Source: a virus
Direction: 5' to 3' (one strand)
IMG/VR virus record: IMGVR_UViG_3300025889_015902
Span: 1-43,159 of that record
DNA: 43,159 nucleotides
Shown here one piece after another: positions 25,681 through 33,266 of this stretch. The notes under the pieces are model-generated. The model saw only the letters and a list, made by a program, of their open reading frames with translations. It made no database searches and was not told the origin of the DNA. Positions within the stretch are counted from its first letter, which is position 1. Each line of letters opens with the position of its first letter. A program made the position numbers and the translations under genes.

Positions 25681-26871
25681 TTATCCTATGTAAATTGGGA
25701 AAGGAACTTGTTGGAGTTCTTTTTGTCTGTAATCAGTTTCCAATGATCTTCTTTCCAATAATTTTTCTCTTGAAGTTTCATCAAGGTAAGCTCTTAATCT
25801 ATCGATTAAAGCTGTCTTATCAGCAGTTGCTGAAGATAATAAATCAGATTGATTCATAGTTACTTCAGCACCAGGAATAGGTACAGTAGAATATTTACCA
25901 CGAACATATCCCAACATTTCTTTACATAAAGCTAAAGCATATTCAAAAATCCAACTTCTACCTACAGAATTAATTTGAGTATAAACTGGGTTAGCATAAG
26001 GAACATTTGATACATTTGAGATTGAACCTGAATTTCCAGTAATACTGTTTGCTAATCTTTCAGATTTAAGTAAATATTGGAAATATAATGTATCCATTCC
26101 AGCCATACTTTCAACTGTTGGAATTGGAAATAATCTCAATTTATTATTTTGAATTTCAAATGAATAATTTGATCTTCTAATTTGATCATTTAGTTCAATT
26201 TGCTGGATAACTTGTAAATCATAGTTAATAGGCATTAACACAAAATTAATTGCGGGTGAATAATTACCCCAACCAAAGCTATCCATTAAATTCATAATAC
26301 CTTGACCTGTTCCTATATAAGGATCAAAATATTTCATAATAGCAGGAGGTGATTCAAAAAATACTCGTTTAATTTCTAAATCACTACCACTAACACCTAA
26401 TTCATCTACAGCCCATTGACCTAAATCATAATCCTGTTGAGAAGCTGTTAGAGCAATAGACCCAGTATGCCAATCTACATTACCACCAGTTCCAGCTTCA
26501 GTACCATATTGTTCTGAGAGTTTAATTATTACCCCCATATTAGGAGTAACTGCTGAAAATGCTAATGAAGAACTACCATTTACAGTAGGAACATCACTTG
26601 AAATGTTAACTCCTTCTAAAGATAAGTAATCTTGTCTTACCTTATAAGCATACACTTCATTACCATAAATTGTTGTTGCCTCCTCAAAAGCAGCATAAAA
26701 GTTTTTATCTTGTAGTTCAACATCTACAATCGGAAATCCTAATCTACGAGCAGCAAATGTAGTAAACCTATCAGCATCTAGTTGAAAAGCAACATCACTA
26801 TCATAGAACCCAAAAGGAGTATCTCCAGAAGAAAAAGATGATGAACCTGGATAAATTGGGATATTGGCCAT
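25681..26871 (-). CDS. 13: Neck protein (T4 gp13-like)
   Basis: The protein has 396 residues (T4 gp13 has 309). The conserved C-terminal block is clear: ALALCKEMLGYVRGKYSTVP, IPGAEVTMNQSDLLSS and LDETSREKLLERRSLE, a helix-turn-helix arrangement typical of gp13/head completion proteins. The N-terminal region (AARRLGFPIVDVELQDKNFY) fits the same family. A Ser/Gly-rich stretch near 85-140 probably accounts for the additional length. The late element at 26884-26893, 12 bases upstream of the ATG, marks the start of the neck transcript. Confidence 0.85.
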   Translation of the reverse strand: MANIPIYPGSSSFSSGDTPFGFYDSDVAFQLDADRFTTFAARRLGFPIVDVELQDKNFYAAFEEATTIYGNEVYAYKVRQDYLSLEGVNISSDVPTVNGSSSLAFSAVTPNMGVIIKLSEQYGTEAGTGGNVDWHTGSIALTASQQDYDLGQWAVDELGVSGSDLEIKRVFFESPPAIMKYFDPYIGTGQGIMNLMDSFGWGNYSPAINFVLMPINYDLQVIQQIELNDQIRRSNYSFEIQNNKLRLFPIPTVESMAGMDTLYFQYLLKSERLANSITGNSGSISNVSNVPYANPVYTQINSVGRSWIFEYALALCKEMLGYVRGKYSTVPIPGAEVTMNQSDLLSSATADKTALIDRLRAYLDETSREKLLERRSLETDYRQKELQQVPFPIYIG

Positions 26872-26883
26872 TGTATATTTTTG

Positions 26884-26893
26884 TTATAAATAT
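26884..26893 (-). promoter_or_regulatory. Late-promoter-like AT element before gp13-like neck gene
   Basis: The minus strand reads ATATTTATAACAAAAATA, ending 12 bases before the ATG at 26871. It matches the long form of the consensus. Confidence 0.55.
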
Positions 26894-26910
26894 TGAAAAA
26901 GATGGTTTAA

Positions 26911-27648
26911 TTATCCTTTTCTGGATTTTCCACTGGTACCTGATGAACCACTTGTAATTCCTCTATCAGCAGCATCTTCATATAATTCAATTAAGTCTGA
27001 TACAATAGGATCTCTGTGATTTTGTTTTAAGGTAATACCTGTCATATTTTTAATACCACGAGCAGCAGAATATAAAAATCTAAAACCAGAATCTCTTTTT
27101 GACTTTAAATCTACTTGGTGGTCGTCTCCACAAATAATCATTTTTGAACGTAAACCTAAACGGGTTACAATCATTTCCATCTGTTCATGAGTTACGTTTT
27201 GAGCTTCATCTACGATAATAACACTATCAACAAAAGTTCTACCGCGCATAAAACTAACAGGAACGATTTCGATTTGTCCATCTGTTATACATTTTTCGAT
27301 TTTTTCCTTATCATATAAAAGGAACATATTTTGATAAATTGGTTGAACCCAAGGATCCATTTTTTCCCTTAAGTCACCTGGTAAGAATCCGATTTCTTCT
27401 TTTGATACTGTCGGACGTGTAATTATAACTTTTTCGTATTCTCTTCTAAATAAGCCATCTAGGGCAATTTGGCAAGCGAGTAATGTTTTTCCTGAACCTG
27501 CTGATCCAGCTAAAATTGTAAGTGTGTTATTTAATATTTCTTCCTTAGCTAATTTTTGTTCTTCATTAAGGGTTAATTTAAATTTAATAGGGTTTTTCAA
27601 TACTCTTTTTTCTTTAAATACCGGGTCGGTATGATGATTTGATGCCAT
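26911..27648 (-). CDS. phoH: PhoH-like ATPase with a fibre-repeat tail
   Basis: In this 245-residue protein Walker A is GSAGSGKT (48-55) and Walker B is VIIVDEAQN (143-151). Further PhoH motifs are ITRPTVSKEEIGFLPGDLRE and MIICGDDHQVDL. PhoH proteins are cytosolic NTPases, often carried by marine phages and linked to RNA metabolism or phosphate stress, with an unsettled role. The last residues, ITSGSSGTSGKSRKG (231-245), look like a piece of the giant fibre's Gly-Ser-Thr repeat, which is unusual for PhoH. The ATG at 27648 lies inside the decarboxylase gene (35-base overlap), so the two are probably co-translated. A truncated reading frame is excluded because all ATPase motifs are present. Confidence 0.92.
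   Translation of the reverse strand: MASNHHTDPVFKEKRVLKNPIKFKLTLNEEQKLAKEEILNNTLTILAGSAGSGKTLLACQIALDGLFRREYEKVIITRPTVSKEEIGFLPGDLREKMDPWVQPIYQNMFLLYDKEKIEKCITDGQIEIVPVSFMRGRTFVDSVIIVDEAQNVTHEQMEMIVTRLGLRSKMIICGDDHQVDLKSKRDSGFRFLYSAARGIKNMTGITLKQNHRDPIVSDLIELYEDAADRGITSGSSGTSGKSRKG
26929..26958 (-). repeat. Fibre-type repeat at the 3' end of phoH
   Basis: These bases encode ITSGSSGTSG. On the plus strand GGTACCTGATGAACCACTTG matches, with few changes, sequences that recur in the fibre tract (for example around 16511-16545 and 23185-23210). Confidence 0.7.
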
Positions 27649-28363
27649 TGTCTTGATAATTGATTTTTACTAATTTATCGAGTCCTGCGTTAACGTGCAT
27701 AGCATCGTTTAATACAAGCTCGAAATTAAATCTGTCGTCCAGAGGTAGAACTAAATCTACTTGTGAACCCCATCTAATCAAGCTAAATCTCTCGTTTTGA
27801 GCGCAAAGATCTAATTGCTTCTTAAATGGAGCAATTACGTTTACGTCTTCATCGGCTATTTGAATTAAGTAGTATGTGTAATCTAAAGAAGGAACATACA
27901 CCTGGTTAAACATTCGTTCATTGTACTTTAAGTACTCCATGTTGTTAGGATTAATTACCTTATTTAAGATGTCCTTCTCAACCGCTAACATGGGTTTATT
28001 CGTCGATTCAATAGGTTCTAAGTGTTCGTATGTGAGTACGCCACCATAGGGAATCCTGTTGATATGGACGTCATAAAACGACATAAAAATGCCAATTACC
28101 AGCGACGGTTTATCATACTCGTCGTTACCCATAACATCTTTTAAGGTATAATTTAACCCTTTAATTTCCACAACCGCTTCATCTGGGTGTACAACTTTTT
28201 GGTATATAATTGTCCCATCAGCAGGACTATAGAAATGTTCCCAATCAATGTGATTGGGACGGAGAGGATCTCTAAAAAAATATGTATTACTTAGCTCGCC
28301 TACAGGGAGTTTAGAGAGTTCTTTAACCTCTCCGTTCAACCAATCTTCTAAATTTTGCGCCAT
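27614..28363 (-). CDS. Phosphatidylserine decarboxylase homologue (pyruvoyl enzyme)
   Basis: In this 249-residue protein YSPADGTI (Asp49), FYDVHINRIPYGG (His100) and WGSQVDLVLP (Ser200) match the Asp-His-Ser set of PSD proenzymes, in which the chain cuts itself before the serine and turns it into the pyruvoyl cofactor. EIKGLNYTL is also typical. The family converts phosphatidylserine to phosphatidylethanolamine. Relatives can decarboxylate other amino-acid derivatives. No membrane helix is visible, as in the short PSD forms. The ATG overlaps the stop of the deiminase-like gene (TAATG) and the end overlaps phoH. In a phage it may alter host membrane composition or be directed to another substrate. 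The substrate is inference. Confidence 0.85.
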   Translation of the reverse strand: MAQNLEDWLNGEVKELSKLPVGELSNTYFFRDPLRPNHIDWEHFYSPADGTIIYQKVVHPDEAVVEIKGLNYTLKDVMGNDEYDKPSLVIGIFMSFYDVHINRIPYGGVLTYEHLEPIESTNKPMLAVEKDILNKVINPNNMEYLKYNERMFNQVYVPSLDYTYYLIQIADEDVNVIAPFKKQLDLCAQNERFSLIRWGSQVDLVLPLDDRFNFELVLNDAMHVNAGLDKLVKINYQDNGIKSSYRPGI

Positions 28364-29277
28364 TATAATAATGTTTTAGATTGATCAACTCTATTCAAAT
28401 GCATTACCATACAGGACAACATAGCTCCTGATTTCATGTATTCTGAAAGGTTAAATATTACAGGTTCCATCCCAGCATCAGAACAAATTTTTTCTAATGA
28501 CTCAATTTTATGTTTTTCGGCCTCATAATACTCATGTGAAGGTTTTAATTCAGCAATATTTGAAGCACATAAAATCATATTTCCTAATCTAACGGAATTT
28601 GTTATACCACAAAGAGCATCTTCAGTATCAATAGGAATAATTTCAGTATAGCGTTCTAACATTGCTAACTCTTCATCATCGAATAGCTCCGTGGCTACTA
28701 ATGTTTGATCGTTATTCAACGGGAATATACTGCAATCTAAATGGTAAAGATATTCATCCGTCATTGCGACTTTGATAATTTCCATACCAAAGTTTTCCTC
28801 CATCCACTCGTAAGTTTTAATATTGGAACGAATACCATAACCCCCAATATAAACATTATCATATAAATGCTTGATATCAGCTTCACCTTCCCATTTATAA
28901 GGAGAGATGTGAGTTTCGTATCCCATTTGTTGGAAAAATTTCTCACCAACCAATTCTTCACCTTTTCTAGGATCTGAAGTAAAGTTTGATAATAAGATAA
29001 CATTTCTATCTTTAATATGAGGTAATTGTAAACCTAAATTAGCTATATAAACTTGATCTTGGAAATTACCTTCGGAGGGTAATAAATAAACAAGTGATTG
29101 GCCTGACATAAAGTTGTACAGGTCCATAAATTGTTTGTATGCTTTAGGTCTGTTAATTTGGAGTTCTTCATCGCTTAATTCCTGCATCCAAATATTATTC
29201 GGATCTGATGTTGAGAGCGAGAACGGGAAATTCATTACATAACTTTGTAAGTGTAACTGTGATGGGGTTTCTTTCAT
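28363..29277 (-). CDS. Pentein-fold amidinohydrolase/amidinotransferase (DDAH/arginine deiminase-like)
   Basis: In this 304-residue protein motifs of the guanidine-modifying superfamily occur in order: FQDQVYIANLGL (72-83), KWEGEADI (128-135), NVYIGGYGIRS (141-151), YLYHLDCSIFPL (176-187, His179) and SGAMLSCMVMHLNR (283-296, Cys289). The Cys-His-acidic arrangement is that of DDAH and related hydrolases acting on arginine-type guanidino groups. The exact substrate cannot be told. It is the first gene after the capsid terminator and is coupled to the decarboxylase gene, so the two may act in one pathway or be co-regulated host-modifying functions. Confidence 0.85.
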   Translation of the reverse strand: MKETPSQLHLQSYVMNFPFSLSTSDPNNIWMQELSDEELQINRPKAYKQFMDLYNFMSGQSLVYLLPSEGNFQDQVYIANLGLQLPHIKDRNVILLSNFTSDPRKGEELVGEKFFQQMGYETHISPYKWEGEADIKHLYDNVYIGGYGIRSNIKTYEWMEENFGMEIIKVAMTDEYLYHLDCSIFPLNNDQTLVATELFDDEELAMLERYTEIIPIDTEDALCGITNSVRLGNMILCASNIAELKPSHEYYEAEKHKIESLEKICSDAGMEPVIFNLSEYMKSGAMLSCMVMHLNRVDQSKTLL

Positions 29278-29312
29278 TTGTGTAACATTTTATTATTTAC
29301 CTATACATATAG

Positions 29313-29330
29313 TAAGTACCTAGGTAAGTA
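29313..29330. promoter_or_regulatory. Palindrome with flanking direct repeats before the deiminase operon
   Basis: TACCTAGGTA (29317-29326) is a perfect palindrome flanked by two copies of TAAGTA (29313-29318 and 29325-29330). It lies in the short region between the capsid terminator and the deiminase ATG, where a promoter is needed. An operator role is only a guess. The shared late element is absent here. Confidence 0.3.
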
Positions 29331-29340
29331 ATAAAACTAG

Positions 29341-29369
29341 AAAAAAAAAGCCCCGCTTTCGCGGGGCTT
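29341..29369 (-). terminator. Strong intrinsic terminator after the major capsid gene
   Basis: AGCCCCGC (29349-29356) and GCGGGGCT (29361-29368) pair perfectly around a 4-base loop. On the minus strand the hairpin is followed by nine U residues (29349-29341). It ends the head-gene transcript 23 bases after the capsid stop codon. Confidence 0.95.
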
Positions 29370-29391
29370 AATTTCTCTATTCTAGATTAGA

Positions 29392-31020
29392 TTAAAGGGT
29401 GTTCAAACCACTTACGATAATCTTACCGTAGAATTCAGGACGAACCACTTTCTTAGCGTAGCGAGTCAAGAGACCTTTTCTCGGTACGAAAGTATCAGGA
29501 TCGTAAACCATAGGAGTCATGATTAATGGAATGTAAGGAGCGAATACCGCACCAGCTTCCAAGAACTGACCACCACGGAATCCCATTAAGATGGTATTTT
29601 CCTTCATGTATGGGTTTTTGTAAACAGTGTATCTGCTGTTGATAGCACCTGCTTTCTGTACACCAAAAGCGTAAGAAGCTTTAGTTACATCACCATCAGA
29701 GTTAGCAGCGTATCCAGGAATTGATTCCAAGATAGTTGCTACTGTTGGAGAACATACTAAGAAGTTAGCACCTCCACGAAGAGTTTTCTGGTGGATGATG
29801 TTGCTCAACTTTTGCATTTTAGTTCCTAAGGTTTGGAACCACTGACCTTGTGAGTTGTAGAAACCTAAGTTAGTGAAGGTACCATCACCCGTAGCAGAAG
29901 TAAATGCTTGGTTGTTGATAGCAGACCAATACTCAGTTCCAGCAGCAGCAGAATCAATCAACATATCCATGATTTCTAAGTCAATTTCCAAAGAAATGTA
30001 CTCACTCATGATTGAAGTTAATTCAGCTTCAGCATCTAAACTATGGTAAGCGTTCAAATCTTGAGCGAACTCAGGAGTCCAAACAGCTTTTAACTTACGA
30101 GTTTTAGCTACGATAGCTTCACTTCTCATCTGAACATTAATTTCAGGGATAGAGAATGAACCAGAGTTAAGAGCGTTAGGATTAGCGTTACCAGCTTCGA
30201 AATCACCTCTTTCTGAATCAGTAGGTTGTAAAGAGTAAGTGATGGTTGTATCAGCCATAGAAGCACCAGAAGCAACTACTTCTGAACCAGTTATTACGAA
30301 TACTAAGTTACCACCAGAAATTTTAGTGAATGCAGGTAAGTTATCACCAGCAACGATTGAACCTGATGTTAAAACGAAAGCACGTACTGCTTCAGGATCC
30401 AAATCAGGAAGTGAAGAAGTAGCTACACTCAACGTTTTGTAATCACCAGCAACAGCAGAAGCTGAGTAGTCAGAATCAAAATTAAGATCAGACCAAGTAG
30501 CAGAAGCTGTAGTCATAGTAACAACTGAAGTAGTGTTGTTGATTGAGTAACCGAAACGACCAGCACCGTAAGCACCACCTGTGTTAGTGTTACCGAAGTT
30601 TGCTGATGCGTCACCGTACATTGAACCACCAGAAGTGAAAGGTGACTTAGTAGTTCCGTATTGGAAATCTAAATAGAATACAAGACCTGAAGGTAAGTTC
30701 ATAGGCTGTACAGAAACGAATTCTTTAGCAGCGATTTGACCAAATACCTTACGTACCAATGGAAGAGCTACGCCCGCCCATTGAGCACCTGTACCTACAT
30801 TAAATGAACCAGCACCAGCACCACCACCAGTGTTAGTTTCTTCCATTACCAATTGCTTGGCTTGGTTTTCAAGGATCATAGACATATTGTTTTTGTCAGT
30901 CTCGCTTCCAAGACCTTCCAACAAACCTGTCTTTTCCCATTTTCCGGCTAATCTAGCAGCATCGCTTTGCAATGACTTGTATGGATTAGCACTTTCTAAA
31001 AGAGATTGTAATTGTGACAT
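29392..31020 (-). CDS. 23: Major capsid protein (T4 gp23 family)
   Basis: The protein has 542 residues (T4 gp23 has 521). The start of the mature part, VALPLVRKVFGQIAAKEFVS followed by VQPMNLPSGLVFYL, aligns with the gp23 segment ending VQPMNSPTGQVFAL. Further gp23-like parts are KTRKLKAVWTPEFAQDLNAY and the C-terminal FVPRKGLLTRYAKKVVRPEF. The first ~61 residues form a helical propeptide ending in VMEE. Cleavage by the gp21-type protease at Glu60 or Glu61 is expected, as at the E|A site of gp23. A Ser/Gly-rich region at ~150-270 is probably an exposed insertion. The leader is A-rich and lacks both a Shine-Dalgarno sequence and the shared late element. Confidence 0.93.
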   Translation of the reverse strand: MSQLQSLLESANPYKSLQSDAARLAGKWEKTGLLEGLGSETDKNNMSMILENQAKQLVMEETNTGGGAGAGSFNVGTGAQWAGVALPLVRKVFGQIAAKEFVSVQPMNLPSGLVFYLDFQYGTTKSPFTSGGSMYGDASANFGNTNTGGAYGAGRFGYSINNTTSVVTMTTASATWSDLNFDSDYSASAVAGDYKTLSVATSSLPDLDPEAVRAFVLTSGSIVAGDNLPAFTKISGGNLVFVITGSEVVASGASMADTTITYSLQPTDSERGDFEAGNANPNALNSGSFSIPEINVQMRSEAIVAKTRKLKAVWTPEFAQDLNAYHSLDAEAELTSIMSEYISLEIDLEIMDMLIDSAAAGTEYWSAINNQAFTSATGDGTFTNLGFYNSQGQWFQTLGTKMQKLSNIIHQKTLRGGANFLVCSPTVATILESIPGYAANSDGDVTKASYAFGVQKAGAINSRYTVYKNPYMKENTILMGFRGGQFLEAGAVFAPYIPLIMTPMVYDPDTFVPRKGLLTRYAKKVVRPEFYGKIIVSGLNTL

Positions 31021-31055
31021 CTTTTTTTTGTTTTAAGTGTTTTTGTTTTTTTAAA

Positions 31056-32165
31056 TTAAATAATTCCAGCTAACTTTTTAAATCTATTAACCATTTCATC
31101 TGATTCTACAATAGGTTGTTTAGCTTCTTTAACTAAACCAGTTGCTTTAGAAGCAGAACCGATAACGCCTTCGTTTACGGTCTTTTTAGCAGGAGCGAAA
31201 TTCTCATTGATCGTTTCGAATACTACTTTTACTTCAGCCACAGTGTTGGCTTTGTCAAATGCGCCTAAAACTTTTGCCTTTTGAGACTCAGTCATGTTTT
31301 TAGACTTAAAGATTTTGTTTGAGTAAAGGAGTTTAGCGTTTAACAAATTGATTTCATTAAGTTCAGATTTCAATATAGCAATTGTTTCCAATGCTTCATC
31401 TAATTCTTCTTTAGCTTCAGCAAAAGTACCATCTTTGCGGATATAATTTCCGTCCCAATCCACACCAACAATTGGGTTTGAATCTTCTTTTGATACTGGG
31501 GCTTCTGCTTTTTTCTTTTTTAAGAAATCAAATAAACCTTCTTTCATTTCCTCTTTTTTACCTTCAGCGAGTTCAGTTTCTTCAGCGTCCATGTCCATTT
31601 CGATGTCCATTTCTTCTTCGTCACCTTCTTCGCCTTCTTCTTCGCCTTCCATGCCTTCACCAGCTTCTAATTCGCCAGCTTCAACCATATCAGCGATTAC
31701 ATCTTCGATGAATTTCTTCAGGTCGTCTTCGGACATATCTTCAAGGTCGATTTCTTCGTCTTCATCTTCGGATCCTTCACCTTCTTCTTCGGTTTCGGTT
31801 TCTTCAGCTTCAACTTCTTCTTCCTCTTTGATTTCCTCTTCGCCTTCAGACATTTCATCTTTTTCTAGCTCGGCTAAAATTTCATCTAAATCCATTTCTT
31901 CGTCTACATCAACATCTTCTTCGTTGATTGACTCATCCATTTCTTTTTCTGAATCTTTAGCTTCTGCTACTTCTTCTTTTGCTTCGTCCATCTCGTCATA
32001 GCCTTCTTCTACTTCATCCTTATCCATTTCCTCAAGTTTTTGAGCAAACATGGCTTGGAGTTGTGGAGAGAATGCTTCTTCAAGAGCGGCCTTAGCGTTT
32101 GCAATAGCTGATTCCTTAACGGTTTTTGCATCAGCGATTGCTTCTTTCAAGAAATCTCTGTTCAT
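31056..32165 (-). CDS. 22: Prohead core scaffold protein (T4 gp22-like)
   Basis: This 369-residue protein is extremely acidic between about 50 and 205 (long Glu/Asp runs). A conserved gp22 segment follows: LKSELNEINLLNAKLLYSNK and NMTESQKAKVLGAFDKA, then VAEVKVVFETI. gp22 forms the internal core on which the capsid assembles and is later degraded by the prohead protease. It is longer than T4 gp22 (269 aa) because of the acidic region. It ends RFKKLAGII, almost the same as the end of the ParB-like protein encoded next to it. It lies between the ParB-like gene and the capsid gene, as expected (22 then 23). Confidence 0.88.
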   Translation of the reverse strand: MNRDFLKEAIADAKTVKESAIANAKAALEEAFSPQLQAMFAQKLEEMDKDEVEEGYDEMDEAKEEVAEAKDSEKEMDESINEEDVDVDEEMDLDEILAELEKDEMSEGEEEIKEEEEVEAEETETEEEGEGSEDEDEEIDLEDMSEDDLKKFIEDVIADMVEAGELEAGEGMEGEEEGEEGDEEEMDIEMDMDAEETELAEGKKEEMKEGLFDFLKKKKAEAPVSKEDSNPIVGVDWDGNYIRKDGTFAEAKEELDEALETIAILKSELNEINLLNAKLLYSNKIFKSKNMTESQKAKVLGAFDKANTVAEVKVVFETINENFAPAKKTVNEGVIGSASKATGLVKEAKQPIVESDEMVNRFKKLAGII

Positions 32166-32189
32166 TTTTCCTAAATTTGTTTGGGAAAC

Positions 32190-32210
32190 TACGTTTATTT
32201 AAGAAACGTA
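32190..32210. other. Inverted repeat 1 upstream of scaffold gene
   Basis: TACGTTT and AAACGTA (7-base arms, 7-base loop) lie 25 bases before the scaffold ATG, inside its probable 5' leader. No function is known. Confidence 0.4.
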
Positions 32211-32237
32211 ATAGGGGGTTTTACATATAAATGTGAT

Positions 32238-32258
32238 GCCATATAAGAGATGGCATAT
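32238..32258. other. Inverted repeat 2 upstream of scaffold gene
   Basis: ATGCCAT and ATGGCAT (7-base arms, 7-base loop) lie in the 212-base gap before the scaffold gene. It is not followed by a U-tract in either direction, so it is more likely a leader structure or protein site than a terminator. Confidence 0.4.
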
Positions 32259-32289
32259 TGACAATAATACGTATATGAAGATCTTTCAA

Positions 32290-32324
32290 AGTCGAAGAAA
32301 AGAAAAGCCCTCTTTCGAGGGCTT
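32290..32324 (-). terminator. Intrinsic terminator after the ParB-like gene
   Basis: AAGCCCTC (32305-32312) and GAGGGCTT (32317-32324) pair around a 4-base loop. On the minus strand TTTTCTTTTCTT follows. It separates the portal-to-ParB transcript from the scaffold and capsid genes. Confidence 0.9.
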
Positions 32325-32328
32325 CAGT

Positions 32329-32347
32329 CTTAGGATACTATCCTAAG
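32329..32347. other. Perfect 9-base inverted repeat beside the terminator
   Basis: CTTAGGATA and TATCCTAAG are separated by a single base. It lies directly before the terminator in the direction of transcription. The tiny spacer favours a DNA-binding or processing site over an RNA hairpin, though a cruciform is possible. Confidence 0.4.
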
Positions 32348-32377
32348 GGGGGTTATTTGCCTAAGGTAGCAGGCTTC

Positions 32378-33256
32378 TTAAATAATACCAGCTAACTTTT
32401 GCCAGCGTTTTGTTTCTTGTAAATTTTCTTTTACTGGTTCTTCTTTTTTACCCATACCCGATTTTGTTTCTGGGGCGAATGGTTCTTTAAAGTCAATTTC
32501 ACCAGCTTTCATTTTAACTAATACATTTTTTAAATCACCTTTTTTAGCATCAATCACAGGCATATCAACACGTGAAGGAGCATTTGGATGAATAGCTGTA
32601 GGTAATTTTTTAGCATTAGCAATAAGTGTAGCTTTACCTTTTTCAAAATCACCACCACCGATTTTAGCGATAATTGCTTTAATTTCTTCTGGTTTTTTCT
32701 CACTCATAGGCCATTGATCTGTACCTTGAGAAACAAACGCATCAATTGCTTTTGGGATTAAAGCTGCAAATTGACCAACATCACCTTTACCAGGATTACC
32801 TTTTAAACCTTTAGCTTTAGTATAAATATTTAATGCAGTTACAACATCATCTGCGGGCATATCAACTTTAAACACCTTAACTGAAGCCCCAGGATTTAAT
32901 AGTGTACGAGCTGCCCATCTATGATGACCATCCATAATATAACCATCAGCTGAGGTAATAGCTTCCATGTTGTTAAGATCGGGGGTAGTACCTGTATCAG
33001 CAAATCCTAAAGCAAAAGATAATGCTTTTTGTGGGATTACCTCTTTCTGCATTGGTTTCAAGCTACCAACAGCAACTGAAGTTTCACCAGCATTAGTAGC
33101 GTCATCTTTATCGTTTTTATCTTTTTTACCAGCATCTACAGCTGCTTTAGCGGCTGCATCAGGAATTTGAGATAAAGGAATGGCTTTATTTTGACCAAAA
33201 GCATCTTCTCTTACAGTTTGTAATTTTTCTTCAACTATTTGTAAAATATTTTTCAT
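32378..33256 (-). CDS. ParB/sulfiredoxin-like protein, probable capsid-interior protein
   Basis: In this 292-residue protein the segment ADGYIMDGHHRWAARTLL (103-120), followed by VKVFKVDMP, is the core of the ParB/Srx superfamily, with the DGHHR motif used for nucleotide binding or nuclease activity. The PQKALSFALG segment before it corresponds to the preceding helix. The C-terminus, RWQKLAGII, is nearly identical to that of the neighbouring scaffold protein, which suggests it is packed in the prohead core by the same tag. The gene is between protease and scaffold, 10 bases after the protease stop. Its role could be DNA handling after injection. No host chromosome-segregation context is present. 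Confidence 0.75.
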   Translation of the reverse strand: MKNILQIVEEKLQTVREDAFGQNKAIPLSQIPDAAAKAAVDAGKKDKNDKDDATNAGETSVAVGSLKPMQKEVIPQKALSFALGFADTGTTPDLNNMEAITSADGYIMDGHHRWAARTLLNPGASVKVFKVDMPADDVVTALNIYTKAKGLKGNPGKGDVGQFAALIPKAIDAFVSQGTDQWPMSEKKPEEIKAIIAKIGGGDFEKGKATLIANAKKLPTAIHPNAPSRVDMPVIDAKKGDLKNVLVKMKAGEIDFKEPFAPETKSGMGKKEEPVKENLQETKRWQKLAGII

Positions 33257-33266
33257 TCTATATAAA

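Noticed and set aside
31591-32001. Plus-strand Ser-rich open frame of 136 codons
   Set aside because: It is the complement of the Glu/Asp run in the scaffold gene (GAA/GAT read as TTC/ATC), with no independent support.
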